A stretch of DNA of 64,000 bases from Campylobacter ureolyticus (GCF_013372225.1 NZ_CP053832.1:992001-1056000); one strand, 5' to 3'. Positions 18,360 through 26,865 are shown, numbered from the stretch's first letter. Notes: generated by a model from the letters alone, not told the origin. Made by a program: numbers and translations.

Positions 18360-19796
18360 TCATATAAAACTTGGTGCGTCGTTTGAAAACAGTATTAAAT
18401 CCCCAGCTTTTGTTTTTTCGCTTAATGTTTTTATAAGATCATTTTTATCTTTTAAAATAATCAATTTATTTTTATCGCAAATTTCACTAAAAATCTTTGC
18501 ATTTAATTCGCCAGTTATGATAATTAAATCAAAAATTTCATTTATAATTTTTGCTAAGTTTTCATTCATCTGTTTTGTGGCTTCTACTATTCCTGGAGTT
18601 ACGATAACTTTATTTCCATCATATTCTCTAACAAGCTCATAGCTTGCACTCATACCTTCAAAATTGCCATTAAAGCCATCATCTATTATAAATTTAGGTG
18701 TTTTTGATACGATTTGAAGGCGGTGCTCTACACTTTTTAAATTTGAAATTTTTAATTTTATTTCATCTATTTTTAAACCTAAAAATTTCGCTACACATAT
18801 ACAAACTGCTAAATTTGAAGCATTAAAACTACCTAGAATTGGTGCATAAAATTTATAACTTTCATCAAATTTCATCTCAAAAATAACACCATCTAAATTC
18901 GCTTTGATATTTTGCAAACAATCATCATAAATAACTATTTTATCATCATCTTTTTTTAAGGTCGAGCTATGTAAAAAAGCCTTTTTAAGTCTTGCTGAGT
19001 TTAAAGCTTCAAGTTTTGTTTTTCTTATATTATCAACACTTTTAAAATATTCAATATGCTGACTTCCTATCTCACCTACAACAACAATTTGTGGTTTTAA
19101 AAATTTTGTTATCTCATCAATATCACCATTTTTCCTAGCGCCAGCCTCTGCTATGTAAATTTGCACATCGCTATTTAAATTTTCATTTATGTCTTTTACT
19201 AAGCCCATTAATGTATTTACACTTCTTGGGGTCTTATAACAATTAAATTTTTCATTTAAAATTTGATATAAAAAATTTTTAATACTTGTTTTTCCATAGC
19301 TTGCAGTAATTTGTATGATTGTTAAATTTGGCATACTTTCTAATTTTTTTTGTGCTTTTTGCATATAAATTTTCGCATTTAGCTTTTCAAAGAAAAAACT
19401 TATAAAAAATGATAGAAACAAAGGTGCAAAGATTGGAAGAACAAATGCTTTTTTAAATAAAATAATATCTAAAAATAGAGTTGTTAAAATTAAAATTAAA
19501 AAAAATCTTTTAACTCTTGAGGTGAAAACTAATTTTTTATCAAGTTTTTTATGCCAAAAAATAAGACTTGGTAATAAAATAATATAAAAATATATAAAAA
19601 ATAAATTTTCATTTATAAGCCTTAGACCAAAATAACAACATATTGGAATAAATAAAAAAATCAAATGCCAAAGAGGTTTAGTAAAATGAAAAAATACCCT
19701 TTCAAATTTATAAGAAAACCATTGAAGAGTTGTTATAAGGTAAAAACCTAGAGATAATATTAATAAAAAATGTGTAAAAAATTTTAAAAAAATCAT
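18360..19796 (-). CDS. murF: Membrane-anchored Mur ligase, MurF type (UDP-MurNAc-tripeptide--D-Ala-D-Ala ligase)
   Basis: Predicted to add D-Ala-D-Ala to the peptidoglycan precursor. The 478 residues are unusual: the first 140 are strongly hydrophobic with about four or five membrane helices (5-25, 42-60, 63-80, 97-114, 116-136) in place of the soluble UDP-binding domain of E. coli MurF. The Mur ligase core follows, with the P-loop variant ITASYGKTS (163-171), AEAGARKNGDID (216-227) and GSQHIEYF. Ddl, which makes D-Ala-D-Ala, is two genes upstream in the same operon, supporting the MurF assignment. The start overlaps the hydrolase stop by four bases. Confidence 0.85.
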   Translation of the reverse strand: MIFLKFFTHFLLILSLGFYLITTLQWFSYKFERVFFHFTKPLWHLIFLFIPICCYFGLRLINENLFFIYFYIILLPSLIFWHKKLDKKLVFTSRVKRFFLILILTTLFLDIILFKKAFVLPIFAPLFLSFFISFFFEKLNAKIYMQKAQKKLESMPNLTIIQITASYGKTSIKNFLYQILNEKFNCYKTPRSVNTLMGLVKDINENLNSDVQIYIAEAGARKNGDIDEITKFLKPQIVVVGEIGSQHIEYFKSVDNIRKTKLEALNSARLKKAFLHSSTLKKDDDKIVIYDDCLQNIKANLDGVIFEMKFDESYKFYAPILGSFNASNLAVCICVAKFLGLKIDEIKLKISNLKSVEHRLQIVSKTPKFIIDDGFNGNFEGMSASYELVREYDGNKVIVTPGIVEATKQMNENLAKIINEIFDLIIITGELNAKIFSEICDKNKLIILKDKNDLIKTLSEKTKAGDLILFSNDAPSFI

Positions 19797-21556
19797 TTTT
19801 TATCCTCTTCTTTTTTAATTTCTTTTAAAACTTTTTGAACTTTATATTTATAAATATCGCTAAATCTAATCGCTCTTTTTTTACTTTTTTTTAGCTCATC
19901 TTGAGTTAAATCAATATTTTTTGTGTCATTTTCCACACTTTTTTCAGATTTATTTTCTAAATTTTGCGTATCTTTATCTGTTTTATTTATGCTTTGTTTT
20001 TCACTTTTAAAGTTATTATTTTCAACCTCTTTATAGTTTTCATCTTTTGGTATTTTTTCATCTAAATTAGGCTTATTATCTATTTTTTTTCTTTTTACAA
20101 CATCACTTACTAAAACTAAATCTTGCACAACTTCATTATTAGATAAATCTTTTTCATCTTTTTTTAAATCATTTTCATCTATAACTATTTCATCTATTTT
20201 TTTATCATCATCGCTATTGTTAGCTTTTTTTTCTTTGCTATCTTCTTTAAATTCATTTTCTTGGTTAAAATCTTTATTTTTCTCTAAACTTGTAGAAGTC
20301 TCTTTTTTTTCTATATCTTCATCTAATTTGCTATCTTTTTTTTGCCCTTGAGCAACATCTTCATTTTTTTTATCATCTTGATATTCTCTTTCATAGACTT
20401 CTAGGACCTCATAATCATCATCTAATTTATCATAAATAAATTTATTTCCAATAATTGGACCTTGTATGGTTTGGTTATTTTTATTTTTTATTTTAATTTC
20501 ATTTTTTGTATTTATTTCATCATATTTTTTTGTTTTATTAAAATCATTTGCTAAGATTAAATCTTCTTCATCTTTTTTTTGATTTAGCTCATTTGATTCT
20601 TTATTTTCATTGTCGTTTTTTACTGTAACTTCTTTACAGTCTTCATCTTTTTCTTGATTGTCAGTTATTTCTTTATTGTTTGTATTTTCACTGTTTTTTT
20701 TAGAATCATTCGTTTCGTATTCTCGCTCATGAACTTCCAAAACCTCATAATCATCATCAAATTCATCATAAATAAATTTTTTATCATCACTTGATTTATC
20801 TATTTTTAATTCACTGTTTTCATTTTTTTCACTAATATTTTTAAAATTATTTTCTATAGTATCTGAAATAAATTTAGAATGTATTAAAAAGAAAAAGTGA
20901 TCTCCTGCAAGTGGAAAAAAATCACTATTTTTAATTAACCTATTTATCGTTTTGCCACTTTCAAGACTTACAGCCTTATCGCCCTCACCCCAAAAAATAA
21001 GCGTTTTAGCTTTAGTTTTTGAAAAAACCTCTCTAAAGTCTTCATCAACTACATTTTTTAAAGTATCATACATAACTCTACTCATTCCTGCGACATCTTT
21101 TGTAGCAAAGAGTTTATAAAGTCCCGCAAAACCAAATATTTTTAAAAATTTATAAAGTTTTATTTTAAATTTTACGATAAAAGGCTTTTCTTCAACGATT
21201 CCAGCAGTGCTTAAAAGAACTAAATTTTCCGGTCTTAAAAGAGTTGCTATCTTACCGCCAAAGCTATGACCCATAATAATATCTGGCTTTAGTTTTAATG
21301 AGCTTAAAAAAACTTGAATAATTTTTGCATATTTTATAGAATCAAGCTCATAAAAAATATCACTTCTCCCAAAACCTGGTAAATCTATATAAATTTGTTT
21401 AAATTCATTAAGGCAAGAGCCAAAAGCCTTTATCATTATCTCTTTATTTGCACCCCAACCATGAATTATTAAAATAGATCTTTCTTTATCTGGATTTTTA
21501 ATTTCATAGCTGATTTTATAAGTTTTTGCCAAGTATGAAATTTCCCTAATCGCCAT
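19793..21556 (-). CDS. Alpha/beta hydrolase with a long acidic repeat-bearing C-terminal tail
   Basis: Residues 1-235 are a complete alpha/beta hydrolase: HGWGANK (oxyanion region), nucleophile Ser98 in MGHSFGG, probable acid Asp193 (WGEGDKA) and His220 (AGDHFFF). The remaining 350 residues are extremely rich in Lys, Asp, Glu and Asn and look disordered, whereas family members are usually 240-300 residues. The tail has two near-identical copies of a motif centred on FIYD..DDDYEVLEV (260-280 and 372-392), a weaker pair DLILANDF / DLVLVSDV (333-340 and 479-486), and a basic end (RAIRFSDIYKYKVQKV). No signal peptide. It lies between ddl and murF; the substrate is unknown. Confidence 0.85.
   Translation of the reverse strand: MAIREISYLAKTYKISYEIKNPDKERSILIIHGWGANKEIMIKAFGSCLNEFKQIYIDLPGFGRSDIFYELDSIKYAKIIQVFLSSLKLKPDIIMGHSFGGKIATLLRPENLVLLSTAGIVEEKPFIVKFKIKLYKFLKIFGFAGLYKLFATKDVAGMSRVMYDTLKNVVDEDFREVFSKTKAKTLIFWGEGDKAVSLESGKTINRLIKNSDFFPLAGDHFFFLIHSKFISDTIENNFKNISEKNENSELKIDKSSDDKKFIYDEFDDDYEVLEVHEREYETNDSKKNSENTNNKEITDNQEKDEDCKEVTVKNDNENKESNELNQKKDEEDLILANDFNKTKKYDEINTKNEIKIKNKNNQTIQGPIIGNKFIYDKLDDDYEVLEVYEREYQDDKKNEDVAQGQKKDSKLDEDIEKKETSTSLEKNKDFNQENEFKEDSKEKKANNSDDDKKIDEIVIDENDLKKDEKDLSNNEVVQDLVLVSDVVKRKKIDNKPNLDEKIPKDENYKEVENNNFKSEKQSINKTDKDTQNLENKSEKSVENDTKNIDLTQDELKKSKKRAIRFSDIYKYKVQKVLKEIKKEEDKK
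20381..20443 (-). repeat. Tail motif copy 2 of the hydrolase (residues 372-392)
   Basis: Encodes KFIYDKLDDDYEVLEV followed by YEREY. It matches copy 1 at 18 of 21 residues; the copies start 336 bases apart. Confidence 0.85.
20717..20779 (-). repeat. Tail motif copy 1 of the hydrolase (residues 260-280)
   Basis: Encodes KFIYDEFDDDYEVLEV followed by HEREY. It is bounded by low-complexity Lys/Asp/Asn sequence, so its conservation against copy 2 stands out. Confidence 0.85.
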
Positions 21557-21773
21557 CTTTGTGCCTTTTTTGTGAATATACTATATCCAAAAGCTCAACA
21601 GCACGCTCTAGTCTTTCATACTCTTTTAAGCTAAGCATAACAGCTTCAAATTTATTATTTTTTACAATAACAGCTTTTTTAAGCTCACCATCACTCACTT
21701 TTGATAAAACCGCACTGAAATTCCTTACAACTTCAGTTGCGGTATAAATTTCATCTTGTTTAAAACTAGGCAT
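21546..21773 (-). CDS. Phd/YefM-type antitoxin-like protein without a toxin partner
   Basis: The 75-residue protein matches the Phd/YefM pattern: N-terminal DNA-binding part (YTATEVVRNFSAVLSKV) and the family core AVIVKNNKFEAVMLSLKEYERL, then a short charged tail. Such proteins normally neutralise a toxin encoded just downstream, but here the next gene, overlapping by 11 bases, is the hydrolase, and ddl lies upstream. I recall a small gene at the same place in C. jejuni, which would suggest a stable role, perhaps as an operon regulator (inference). Confidence 0.82.
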   Translation of the reverse strand: MPSFKQDEIYTATEVVRNFSAVLSKVSDGELKKAVIVKNNKFEAVMLSLKEYERLERAVELLDIVYSQKRHKDGD

Positions 21774-21827
21774 TTACAACCTTTACATAAAATTATATGT
21801 AAAATTTATCATATTCTTAGTTAAATT

Positions 21828-22853
21828 TTACTTATAAACAGAAATTGATTTTACATAATTATAGTCTATCTCTATTTTTTTATAACTTGGCAAATTTCTA
21901 GCTAAATCATAAAGTCTATCTTCAAAGTTATCAAATAAATAATGAGCCAAACTTCCTGGATTTGTATTTATCTCATTTAGATAAATTTCATCATCAATTA
22001 TAAAAAAATCACATCTTATAAGGCTTCCATCAAATCCGTATGAGTAAATTTTAGAAAAAGCTTTTCTTAATTTTTCTTTTAATTTTTCATCTAAATTGGC
22101 TTCTTTTATGGTCTTGCTATCACTAAATCTCAAGTATTTTTGATCAAAATCTAAAAATTCATCTTTATTTGGCTCTTCTATCATGGAAAATTCCATCTTT
22201 GAGTCTGCTTTATAGCCAGCTAAATTGCACTCTCTAACACCTTCAAAAAAAGGCTCAACTAAAAGCGTATCATCAAACTCAAAGCTCTTATCAAGCGCGT
22301 AAGTAATCTCACTCTCATCTTTAACGATGCTTATGCCAATACTACTTCCAAGAGTTGCTGGCTTTAAAATAAAAGGAGGTTTTATAGTTATTTCTTCATT
22401 TCTTTTTAAAATTTGATAATTAAGAGTTTTTACTCCTGTTATATTTGCTAAAAATTTAGTTAAAACTTTATCATAGCTTAAAATTGCTGGTTTTAGCCTT
22501 GTGCCTATAAATTTAACATCAAAAAACTCAAAAAGAGATGCTAATTTTCCATCTTCTCCATCACATCCATGGACTAAATTTACATAAACTTGAACATCTA
22601 TTTTTTTGCTGCTAAAAGCACCTTCGCTAAAAAAACCACCATTTTTAAGTATAAGTTTTTTTGATTTTTTATACTCTAAACTACTAAAATATGTAGCTTT
22701 CATATTTTTTGGATCTATTAAATAAAAATCTCTATCTTTATCACAAAAAATAAATTTAACCTCTTTTTTTAATACATCTTTTAAAGTTATAGCTGATACT
22801 ATACTTATCTCATGCTCATAACTTTGTCCACCAAATACAAATCCTAAATTCAC
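21828..22853 (-). CDS. ddl: D-alanine--D-alanine ligase
   Basis: ATP-dependent joining of two D-alanines for peptidoglycan. The 341 residues start FVFGGQSYEHEISIVSA, the Ddl N-terminal signature with the binding Glu, then show VNLVHGCDGEDG, ILKPATLGSSIGI (ATP-grasp loop), RCDFFI and YLNEINTNPGSLAHYLF (metal and product site). The start is GTG at 22853, one codon before the conserved beginning, with AAGGAG upstream. It lies 15 bases after ruvA in a minus-strand operon leading to murF. Confidence 0.96.
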   Translation of the reverse strand: MNLGFVFGGQSYEHEISIVSAITLKDVLKKEVKFIFCDKDRDFYLIDPKNMKATYFSSLEYKKSKKLILKNGGFFSEGAFSSKKIDVQVYVNLVHGCDGEDGKLASLFEFFDVKFIGTRLKPAILSYDKVLTKFLANITGVKTLNYQILKRNEEITIKPPFILKPATLGSSIGISIVKDESEITYALDKSFEFDDTLLVEPFFEGVRECNLAGYKADSKMEFSMIEEPNKDEFLDFDQKYLRFSDSKTIKEANLDEKLKEKLRKAFSKIYSYGFDGSLIRCDFFIIDDEIYLNEINTNPGSLAHYLFDNFEDRLYDLARNLPSYKKIEIDYNYVKSISVYK

Positions 22854-22868
22854 TATTTTTCTCCTTAT

Positions 22869-23423
22869 TTATGCTAATTTTTTTAATGCTTCTTTTATAA
22901 GATCTGCTGTATTTTGAGCTTTGCAAGATGGTAAAATTTTAAGAATTTTATCTCTCTTAAAACCTAGGCTTTCTAAAGCCATTATGCTTTCACTTTTATA
23001 ACTTTCTAAGCTTTGGCTACTTATTAATTTTGCATCACTTAATTCTGCTATTATTTTTCTAGCAGTTTTAAGACCAATCCCAGGAACTGTTGTAAGAACC
23101 TTTGTATCGCCATTTATAACAGCACTTGCAAAATCACAATATTTTAAAGTAGAACAAACTGCCATTGCAGTACTTGCACCAACACCACTTACTTTTAAAA
23201 GAACTTCAAACATCATCTTTTCATCATTGTCTTTAAAGCCATATAATAAATTTGCATCTTCTCTAACGATTTGTTTTATTAATAAAGCTGTTTTTTCGTC
23301 CTTTACAAGGGTTGCTGAGCAATTTAATGAAATGATAATTCCATAGCTTATCCCGTTATTTAGTTTTATTACCGCCATACTAGGCTCTAATTTAGTTAAA
23401 ACACCTTCGATCTCAACTATCAT
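22869..23423 (-). CDS. ruvA: Holliday junction branch-migration protein RuvA
   Basis: Tetrameric DNA-binding subunit that targets the RuvB motor to Holliday junctions. The 184 residues contain an N-terminal OB fold (1-62), two helix-hairpin-helix motifs (VSGVGASTAMAVC and VPGIGLKTARKII), and the small C-terminal RuvB-contact domain (ALESLGFKRDKI). Slightly shorter than E. coli RuvA (203). It follows the lipoprotein gene by 17 bases and precedes ddl by 15. Confidence 0.96.
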   Translation of the reverse strand: MIVEIEGVLTKLEPSMAVIKLNNGISYGIIISLNCSATLVKDEKTALLIKQIVREDANLLYGFKDNDEKMMFEVLLKVSGVGASTAMAVCSTLKYCDFASAVINGDTKVLTTVPGIGLKTARKIIAELSDAKLISSQSLESYKSESIMALESLGFKRDKILKILPSCKAQNTADLIKEALKKLA

Positions 23424-23440
23424 TTTTTTCCTTTAAATTT

Positions 23441-23995
23441 CTATTTTATCTCTTTAATAAGCTTATTTAAGGCCTCATTTACTGAAATATCCATATATTT
23501 TAAAATCGTATCAGTTGAAGGATCTGGCACAAAAGTGTGGTTTTTAATAACGCCTGATTTTAAAATTTCTGAGTTTTTAACAAGCTCGTATCCCAAAATA
23601 ACTTCAGCTTGATCAAAATTTACTTGCAAAGACAAAAGTGAAGTATTTAAAATTAACGCATCTTTTGTAGGCCTAAAAATTTGTTCAAATTCACACTCTG
23701 ATGAAACCGCACTAACAATTCCTTTATAAACCATCTCACTTGGTGTTGTGATATATTTTGCATCATCAACATAAATTATATTATTTTTACCATCTACAAT
23801 TAAAATATTTCTACTATCGGCTAAATTTAGAGCTTGTATATTTGCAACATAAATTCTTTTTGAATTTTGTAGTTTATTATTGCAAACCTCACCTTTATAG
23901 GTCATTTCATAGTATCTTACAGGATTTGCTTTTTTACCTAAACAGCCACCTAGTAAAACAGACACGCAAATTATTAATAATATCTTTTTATACAT
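23441..23995 (-). CDS. ABC-type transport auxiliary lipoprotein (PqiC-like), MCE system partner
   Basis: A 184-residue lipoprotein with signal peptide and lipobox ending LLGGC (Cys at 18). The rest fits the transport-auxiliary domain found with MCE systems: YYEMTYKG near the start, IYVANIQALNLADSRNILIV, and a C-terminal helix. It follows the MCE protein gene by 15 bases in mlaE-mlaF-mlaD-lipoprotein order, as in PqiC/MlaABC-like operons and as I recall for the C. jejuni iam locus. Likely in the outer or inner membrane leaflet, helping move phospholipids. Confidence 0.85.
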   Translation of the reverse strand: MYKKILLIICVSVLLGGCLGKKANPVRYYEMTYKGEVCNNKLQNSKRIYVANIQALNLADSRNILIVDGKNNIIYVDDAKYITTPSEMVYKGIVSAVSSECEFEQIFRPTKDALILNTSLLSLQVNFDQAEVILGYELVKNSEILKSGVIKNHTFVPDPSTDTILKYMDISVNEALNKLIKEIK

Positions 23996-24010
23996 TTTCT
24001 TCCTTTTATT

Positions 24011-24952
24011 TTAATCTAATGTTTGAGATCTTTTTTGCTTTTGAGTATCTCTAAAAAAGAAATCATATGGATCATCTTCTAACCTAAACAAAGCATTTTG
24101 AAACTCTCGAAGCATTTTTTTAAATTCCATTAAAGTCAAAGATGTTTCATGTAAAGTAGGAGATAATATTTCTTTTATATCATAATTTCCATTTTCTAAA
24201 TCAGAGTTTATCAAATTTAAGGTTTTATTTAAATTAAGAGCTGTTTTATTTGCATTTTTTGCAAAATTATCTGCATTTTTAACTAATTCATTAAAATTTT
24301 TTAAACTTTCATCGATGTCTGATTTATCAATCTTTGCTAAAATTTCATCAAGACTTTTTAAAATGGAATTTAACTTAGCAAAATTTTCAGCATTGCTTAA
24401 ATTTGAAGCTGTTAAATTTATAGAGCTTAAGGTTTGTTTTAAATTTTGTAGATTTTCATCATCTAAAACTGAGTTTATTTTTTTAATTGCCTCACTAACT
24501 CCAGTTGTTATGGCTTTTGCCTCGGAGTTAAACTTACTTAAAAAACTTTTATCTAGGTATAAAATTGGCTTTTCATTTTTAGAAAAACTCTCGCCATCTC
24601 CTTTTGATAAATTTAATGTAGTAAGTCCGCTAATGCCTTGAATTTCAGTGGTTGCAATACTATTTTTCTTTATAGGAAAATCATTTTGAACATCAATAGC
24701 TATCTCAATTACTCCATAATCACTACCTTGTGCAAAATGTATATCTTTTACATATCCAGCTGGAACTCCTATATATTTTACTGATGAGCCTTCTTTTAGT
24801 CCATTTGGAAGCTCTTTTGTGTGTATATAGTAAGTCTTATAATGAACATTTGAATCAGATCTTGTAGTCATCCACCAAATAAAACAAATAGTTAAAATTC
24901 CTACTAAAGTAGTAAAAATTCCAACAATTGTAAAAGAGTTTTTATTTTCCAT
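24011..24952 (-). CDS. MlaD-family (MCE) lipid-binding protein
   Basis: Periplasmic, membrane-anchored subunit of a phospholipid transporter. The 313 residues have one N-terminal helix (about 9-27), an MCE domain (about 37-120, with LPNGLKEGSSVKYIGVPAGYV and IQGISGLTTLNLS), and a long coiled-coil tail rich in Leu/Asn/Lys (150-300). It overlaps the ATPase gene by one base. The extended tail is common in one-MCE-domain proteins outside the enterobacterial MlaD group. Confidence 0.92.
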   Translation of the reverse strand: MENKNSFTIVGIFTTLVGILTICFIWWMTTRSDSNVHYKTYYIHTKELPNGLKEGSSVKYIGVPAGYVKDIHFAQGSDYGVIEIAIDVQNDFPIKKNSIATTEIQGISGLTTLNLSKGDGESFSKNEKPILYLDKSFLSKFNSEAKAITTGVSEAIKKINSVLDDENLQNLKQTLSSINLTASNLSNAENFAKLNSILKSLDEILAKIDKSDIDESLKNFNELVKNADNFAKNANKTALNLNKTLNLINSDLENGNYDIKEILSPTLHETSLTLMEFKKMLREFQNALFRLEDDPYDFFFRDTQKQKRSQTLD

Positions 24953-25692
24953 TAATTTTCCTTATTTTTGCTATCAAAAAGCTCTTTTAAAGGATTATTT
25001 TCAAAATTTTTAACTTCTTCTACATTTCCTTCAAAAGCTACTTTTTTATTATCAATTATTAAAAACCTATCAAGTATATTGAAAATAGAGTCACTATCAT
25101 GAGTTACCATGCCAACTGTTATTCCTAAACTATCTCTTAAATTAACTATTAACTCATCCATTCTTCTAGCACTTACTGGATCAAGTCCTGAGTTTGGTTC
25201 ATCTAAAAAAAGCACTCTTGGGCTTAAAACTAAAGCTCTTGCAAGAGCAACTCTTTTTTTCATACCGCCACTTAACTCACTTGGAAAAAGATTTGCCGCA
25301 TCTTCTTTTAGGCCTGTTTTTTTTAGCCAAAACATAGAAATATCCTTAATATCATCTTTACTTAAAGAGCTATATTCTCTAAGTAAAACTCCAATATTAT
25401 CAAGCACATTCATAGATGAATAAAGTGCACCAAACTGAAACATAACACCTGTTTTAAGCTTTATCTCTTCTCTTTGTTTTATATTAAGAGACCACAAGTC
25501 TTTATCAAACATGTAGACTTTTCCTTGGCTTGGCTCTTTTAAATAAATCAAAGTTTTCATCAAGGTTGTTTTGCCACTACCGCTTCCACCTAAAAAGCCA
25601 TAAATTTCACCCTCTTTTATATGAAAGCTAGCATCTTTGTGAATCAACCTATCACCATATTTTATAGTTAAATTTTTGGCTTCTATAAACAT
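24952..25692 (-). CDS. MlaF-family ABC transporter ATP-binding protein
   Basis: Energy subunit of the MCE lipid transporter; I recall the C. jejuni counterpart as iamA, an invasion-associated marker. The 246 residues hold Walker A GGSGSGKTT, signature LSGGMKKRVALARAL, Walker B VLFLDEPNSGLDP and switch His in MVTHDSDS. The Gly-Met-Lys-Lys after the signature and the SARRMDELI segment are typical of the MlaF group. It starts on the last base of the permease gene and ends on the first base of mlaD. Confidence 0.94.
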   Translation of the reverse strand: MFIEAKNLTIKYGDRLIHKDASFHIKEGEIYGFLGGSGSGKTTLMKTLIYLKEPSQGKVYMFDKDLWSLNIKQREEIKLKTGVMFQFGALYSSMNVLDNIGVLLREYSSLSKDDIKDISMFWLKKTGLKEDAANLFPSELSGGMKKRVALARALVLSPRVLFLDEPNSGLDPVSARRMDELIVNLRDSLGITVGMVTHDSDSIFNILDRFLIIDNKKVAFEGNVEEVKNFENNPLKELFDSKNKEN

Positions 25693-26786
25693 TATAAATC
25701 AACTTTAAGAAAAAATATAGCAAATAAACAATCAATTAAAATAACCCAGAATATCGCATTTACGACACTTTTTGTAGTAAGTTTTCCAATGCTTGATGTG
25801 CTTCCAGTTACCTCAAAACCTCTTAAACATCCTATTAAAGCTATTGCCATTCCAAAAAATGGTGCTTTTACAAGTCCAATATAAAAATGTCTTATTTCAA
25901 CTAAATTTTTAAGCCTATCAAAATAGATTGAAAAATCAATTTCTAAATAGTAATATGATACTAGCATTTGACCAAAAATACTTGCCATATCTGCTAAAAA
26001 AACAATGAATGGCATAATAATAATCATCGCTAAAATACGTGGAATAACTAAATTTATAAATGGATCAAAACTCATTGTTTTCATCGCATCAATTTCTTCT
26101 GTTATTTTCATAACACCAATTTGAGCAGTAAAAGAAGATGCACTTCTTCCAGCAACTACGATAGCGGCTATTAATGGGCTTAGCTCCCTAAAAGTAAGCA
26201 TTCCCATAATTTCAACTATAAAAAGCGTCACACCAAAATCAGCAAGCATTTCTGAGCCTATATAAATAAGCACAACCCCTATTAAAAATGAAGTTAAGCA
26301 AACTATAAAAACTGCATTAATTCCCGCATCTTTACAGACATTTGAAATAGCCTTGAGCCTAAGTTTTTTTAAATTTAGAAGATTGTAAAAAAATTTTAAG
26401 CTAAGCTCACCAAAAAAACTTAAAAAACTTAAAAAACTTAAGTATGCCCCATAAACTGAAATTCCCACTTCTTCAAAAAAATTTTTTTTCTTAAATTTAT
26501 ATGTTTTTTTAGGGATGTCATCTTTTATTAGTGAAAATATAGAATCAAATTTTTCATTTGAGTTTGCAAAATCAATTTTTAAATTATTTTTTAGTGCAAA
26601 TTTGTAGATAATTATAGCAATAGCATAGTCTATACTCTTTAAATTTGAAAAATCAAAAGTAACTTTATCTTTAAGATTTTTCATATCTTTTTTTATAAGA
26701 GAGATAGTTTTTTTGCTAACTTTATAATCCCAAATTCCATTTAAAAAAATAACTGAATTCTCAACATTAAAAGAGTTTTCTTGCAA
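25692..26786 (-). CDS. MlaE-family permease with N-terminal STAS-like domain
   Basis: Membrane subunit of the MCE lipid transporter; I recall the C. jejuni counterpart as iamB. The 364 residues combine a STAS-like cytoplasmic region (about 1-95, FDFSNLKSIDYAIAI) with an MlaE core (about 110-364) of five or six helices, with GVTLFIVEIMGMLTFRELSPLIAAIVVAGRS and EEIDAMKTM, both hallmark MlaE segments. In E. coli the STAS part is the separate protein MlaB; here they are fused. The start is TTG at 26786. A 9-base triplication lies in the linker (26413-26439). Confidence 0.92.
   Translation of the reverse strand: MQENSFNVENSVIFLNGIWDYKVSKKTISLIKKDMKNLKDKVTFDFSNLKSIDYAIAIIIYKFALKNNLKIDFANSNEKFDSIFSLIKDDIPKKTYKFKKKNFFEEVGISVYGAYLSFLSFLSFFGELSLKFFYNLLNLKKLRLKAISNVCKDAGINAVFIVCLTSFLIGVVLIYIGSEMLADFGVTLFIVEIMGMLTFRELSPLIAAIVVAGRSASSFTAQIGVMKITEEIDAMKTMSFDPFINLVIPRILAMIIIMPFIVFLADMASIFGQMLVSYYYLEIDFSIYFDRLKNLVEIRHFYIGLVKAPFFGMAIALIGCLRGFEVTGSTSSIGKLTTKSVVNAIFWVILIDCLFAIFFLKVDL
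26413..26439 (-). repeat. Three perfect 9-base tandem units inside the MlaE-type gene
   Basis: AAAAAACTT on the plus strand, three copies without mismatch; it encodes repeated Leu-Ser-Phe in the linker between STAS-like and membrane parts (YLSFLSFLSFFGEL). In frame, so copy-number change would preserve the protein. Confidence 0.8.
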
Positions 26787-26788
26787 AT

Positions 26789-26816
26789 TTAACCTTAAAT
26801 AAAAAAATAAGGTTAA
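26789..26816. promoter_or_regulatory. Inverted repeat between the divergent mla operon and murJ
   Basis: TTAACCTTA-N10-TAAGGTTAA, perfect 9-base arms, begins three bases upstream of the TTG start at 26786. On the minus strand the second arm contains the AAGG ribosome site, and a TATAAT (26816-26821) abuts the first arm. It could be a DNA operator at the transcription start or, if transcription starts further upstream, an RNA hairpin masking the ribosome site. Confidence 0.5.
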
Positions 26817-26822
26817 TTATAC

Positions 26823-26828
26823 TATAAT
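26823..26828 (+). promoter_or_regulatory. -10 box of the murJ-cysS-msbA gene run
   Basis: Perfect TATAAT 37 bases before the TTG start of murJ; no clear -35 box. It overlaps the divergent mla promoter region. Confidence 0.45.
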
Positions 26829-26865
26829 CTTTCTTTACTTTAAATTAATAAATAGGTAGTTAAAT

